A stretch of 64,000 nucleotides of DNA from Nonomuraea polychroma (GTDB taxonomy: Bacteria > Actinomycetota > Actinomycetes > Streptosporangiales > Streptosporangiaceae), in assembly GCF_004011505.1 (NCBI RefSeq), contig NZ_SAUN01000001.1, forward strand, positions 186,001 through 250,000, in the 5' to 3' direction. Both the position numbers and the translations under genes were made by a program. Positions 62,485 through 64,000 of this stretch are shown in pieces. The notes beneath the pieces were generated by a model, which saw only the letters and a program-made list of their open reading frames with translations, searched no databases and was not told the DNA's origin. Every line of letters begins with the position of its first letter. Position 1 is the first letter of the stretch.

Positions 62485-64000
62485 GACGACCTCCTGCCGC
62501 GACGGCCACCGCGGCCGCCTCCATGGTCCTGTACACGGGGATCCCGGCCGCCGCCGCGATCCGCCGTACCTCGTCCTCGACGCCCGCGGGCGCGCACTCG
62601 CCGTTCCTGGTGACCAGGGTGACCCGCGTGCGTGGCAGCGCGCCCTGAGCGCCGGCCAGCGCCCGCGTGTAGGCGTACAAGGGCTCGGCCGCGTTCCCGT
62701 ACGTGAAGAACGCTTGGACGTTCACGTGGGCCACGACGTCGCGGCACGGCCGCCGCCGGACGATCGCGTCGATGACCTCGGGCACCAGCCCGGCCCTGCC
62801 GAGCGGGCCCACCGGCACCTCCAGGGGGTTGCCGGACGCCACAACCCCGAGTCCGCGGAGCTCGGCCGGCACGTCGGCGGGCAGCGGGTCCAGCCGCACC
62901 CCGGCCGCGTCGAACGCGTCCGCGGCCAGCACGCTCGCGCCCCCGCTCGGCCCCACCACCAGCACCCCGTCGCCCTCGGTGACCCGCGAGCCGTGCGCCT
63001 GGAAGAACGTCAGCACCCCGATCAGGTCGTCCTGGCTGGACACCAGCGCCGCACCGGCCTGCTCGGCCACCGTCTCCCAGATCCGCCGGTCGCTGACCAT
63101 GCCGCCGGTGTGCGAGGCGGCCGCCTGCTGTCCCTGCCCGCTGCGCCCGCCCACCAGCAGCACCACGGGCAGGTCCGTCGCGCGCAGCGCCTCGTACAGC
63201 TCCCGCCCGTCGCGCGGATCCTCCAGGTACAGCCCGACGGCTCGTGTCTCCGGGTCCTTGGCGAGCCAGCGCAGCAACTCGGCGGGGGTCACGTCGGCCG
63301 CGTTGCCCACGGTGACGACCCGGCTGAAGGCCAGCCCGCGCCGCTCCCCGACCTTGATGACCTCTCCGGCGAGGCCGCCGCTCTGCGAGATCAGCGCCAC
63401 CGATCCCGCCGGGCCGAGCCCGCCGCCCACGAAGGTCTGCCGGCCGCGCGGGCAGTAAACGCCCATGCAGTTGGGTCCGAGCAGGCGTGTCCCGGCCGCG
63501 CGGGCGGCTTCGACCAGCGTGTCCTCCAGCCCGGCGCGGTCCGCCTCCGCGAAGCCGCCGCTCATCACCTGCACGAACGACACGCCCACGGCCTGCCGCA
63601 CCACGTCGGGGCAACGGTCGGCCGGTACGGCGACGAGCGCGTAATCGACGTCCGCGTGCGCCAGCGACGGCACCGCCCGCACCCCGGCCACCTCGTCCGC
63701 CTCGGGGTGCACGGCGACCAGCGGGATTCCGGCGCTCTTGTAGAAGTCGAGGAACATGTTCCCGAAGTTCGGCCTGGTGGTGGAGGCCCCGACCACGGCC
63801 ACCGCCTTCGGCTCGAAGAGCGGCAGGAAGTCCGCGGTCCCCGGGCGCACCGCCGGAGACGCCTCCCCGGACTCGGCGGGGACGTAGCGGGCGTCGACCG
63901 CCACGACGCCGGACGGCCCTGCGATGACCGGGTTCAGCTCGAATTCGCCCAGCTCCAGACGCTCCCACAGCCCACCGGGACCGCCGACCGTCATGAGCAG
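62471..64000 (-). CDS. ADP/NDP-forming acyl-CoA synthetase, partial
   Basis: Runs off the right edge; about 510 residues are visible. The first ~30 residues in frame (WERLELGEFELNPVIAGPSG and VVAVDARYV) are the end of an ATP-grasp beta domain, so the missing N-terminal part holds the ATP-binding domain. After it come the CoA-binding alpha domains: VAVVGASTTRPNFGNMFLDF (Rossmann, acyl-CoA synthetase type), GPNCMGVYCPRGR, SQSGGLAGEVIKVGERRGLA (Ser of the loop) and SHTGGMVSDRRIW (phosphohistidine-type His). It makes acyl-CoA from a carboxylic acid with NDP release. Coupled to the SDR gene. The fused beta-alpha order is less usual than alpha-beta. Confidence 0.85.
   Translation of the reverse strand: MLMTVGGPGGLWERLELGEFELNPVIAGPSGVVAVDARYVPAESGEASPAVRPGTADFLPLFEPKAVAVVGASTTRPNFGNMFLDFYKSAGIPLVAVHPEADEVAGVRAVPSLAHADVDYALVAVPADRCPDVVRQAVGVSFVQVMSGGFAEADRAGLEDTLVEAARAAGTRLLGPNCMGVYCPRGRQTFVGGGLGPAGSVALISQSGGLAGEVIKVGERRGLAFSRVVTVGNAADVTPAELLRWLAKDPETRAVGLYLEDPRDGRELYEALRATDLPVVLLVGGRSGQGQQAAASHTGGMVSDRRIWETVAEQAGAALVSSQDDLIGVLTFFQAHGSRVTEGDGVLVVGPSGGASVLAADAFDAAGVRLDPLPADVPAELRGLGVVASGNPLEVPVGPLGRAGLVPEVIDAIVRRRPCRDVVAHVNVQAFFTYGNAAEPLYAYTRALAGAQGALPRTRVTLVTRNGECAPAGVEDEVRRIAAAAGIPVYRTMEAAAVAVAAGGRHGAA

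Noticed and set aside
1..64000. CRISPR array, rRNA operon or replication origin
   Set aside because: No evenly spaced identical repeats, rRNA sequence or iteron/DnaA-box cluster seen; the only recurring short motif is CGATCTAGC with irregular spacing.

Overview
The window is high-GC DNA from a filamentous actinomycete, probably a member of the Streptosporangiales such as Nonomuraea or a relative. This rests on GC-ending codons, frequent GTG starts, the actinobacterial IS families, an F420-type oxidoreductase and a sporulating-actinomycete style of secreted protein. No species can be named from the sequence alone. The window has three parts.

(1) 1-10.1 kb is a scarred chromosomal or element region. 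An IS21-family end interrupts a resolvase gene. It is followed by a DUF418 membrane protein, a decayed two-gene operon, and a divergent LysR regulator/FAD-oxidase pair. Next come an IS256 element inside an IS4-family wreck, and an ABC ATPase whose permease partner was cut off by a deletion ending in an IS1634-type transposase.

(2) 10.4-52.9 kb is an accessory island, visibly less GC-rich than the right flank. Its core is a defence locus (10.4-25.9 kb). Five minus-strand genes overlap by 1-4 bases: a GHKL/sacsin-type ATPase fused to a DEAH helicase, a NERD nuclease-helicase, a DrmA-like helicase, a DrmB-like DUF1998 protein and a 75-aa ORF. Next to them are a 5-methylcytosine methyltransferase, a duplicated-wHTH HNH nuclease, its nuclease-less paralogue, and Vsr. 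DrmA, DrmB and a C5 methyltransferase recall DISARM, but no DrmC phospholipase-D protein is seen and two other ATPases take its place. An IS graveyard follows (IS5, IS3, IS30, IS481, IS630, IS481). Then comes small cargo: a macro-domain protein, a DHFR-like reductase, a Nudix protein and an AbiEii-type nucleotidyltransferase pair. After these lie a STAND ATPase-TPR-ADP-ribosylglycohydrolase gene broken by two in-frame stops and coupled to a PfkB kinase, a papain-fold polymorphic toxin with an Imm35-like immunity gene, an IS1380 element, and an 1837-aa secreted LamG protein. The island ends in broken genes and a 3' tRNA fragment followed by a terminator, which looks like an attachment-site scar.

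(3) 52.9-64 kb is very GC-rich and looks like ordinary chromosome. It holds a LysR/DJ-1 pair, an HSL-family hydrolase, a PucR-type regulator divergent from an operon of two acyl-CoA dehydrogenases and an LLM oxidoreductase, a CHAP-domain membrane protein, and an SDR/acyl-CoA synthetase pair cut by the window edge. The right-hand genes look like acyl-CoA or hydrophobic-substrate catabolism.
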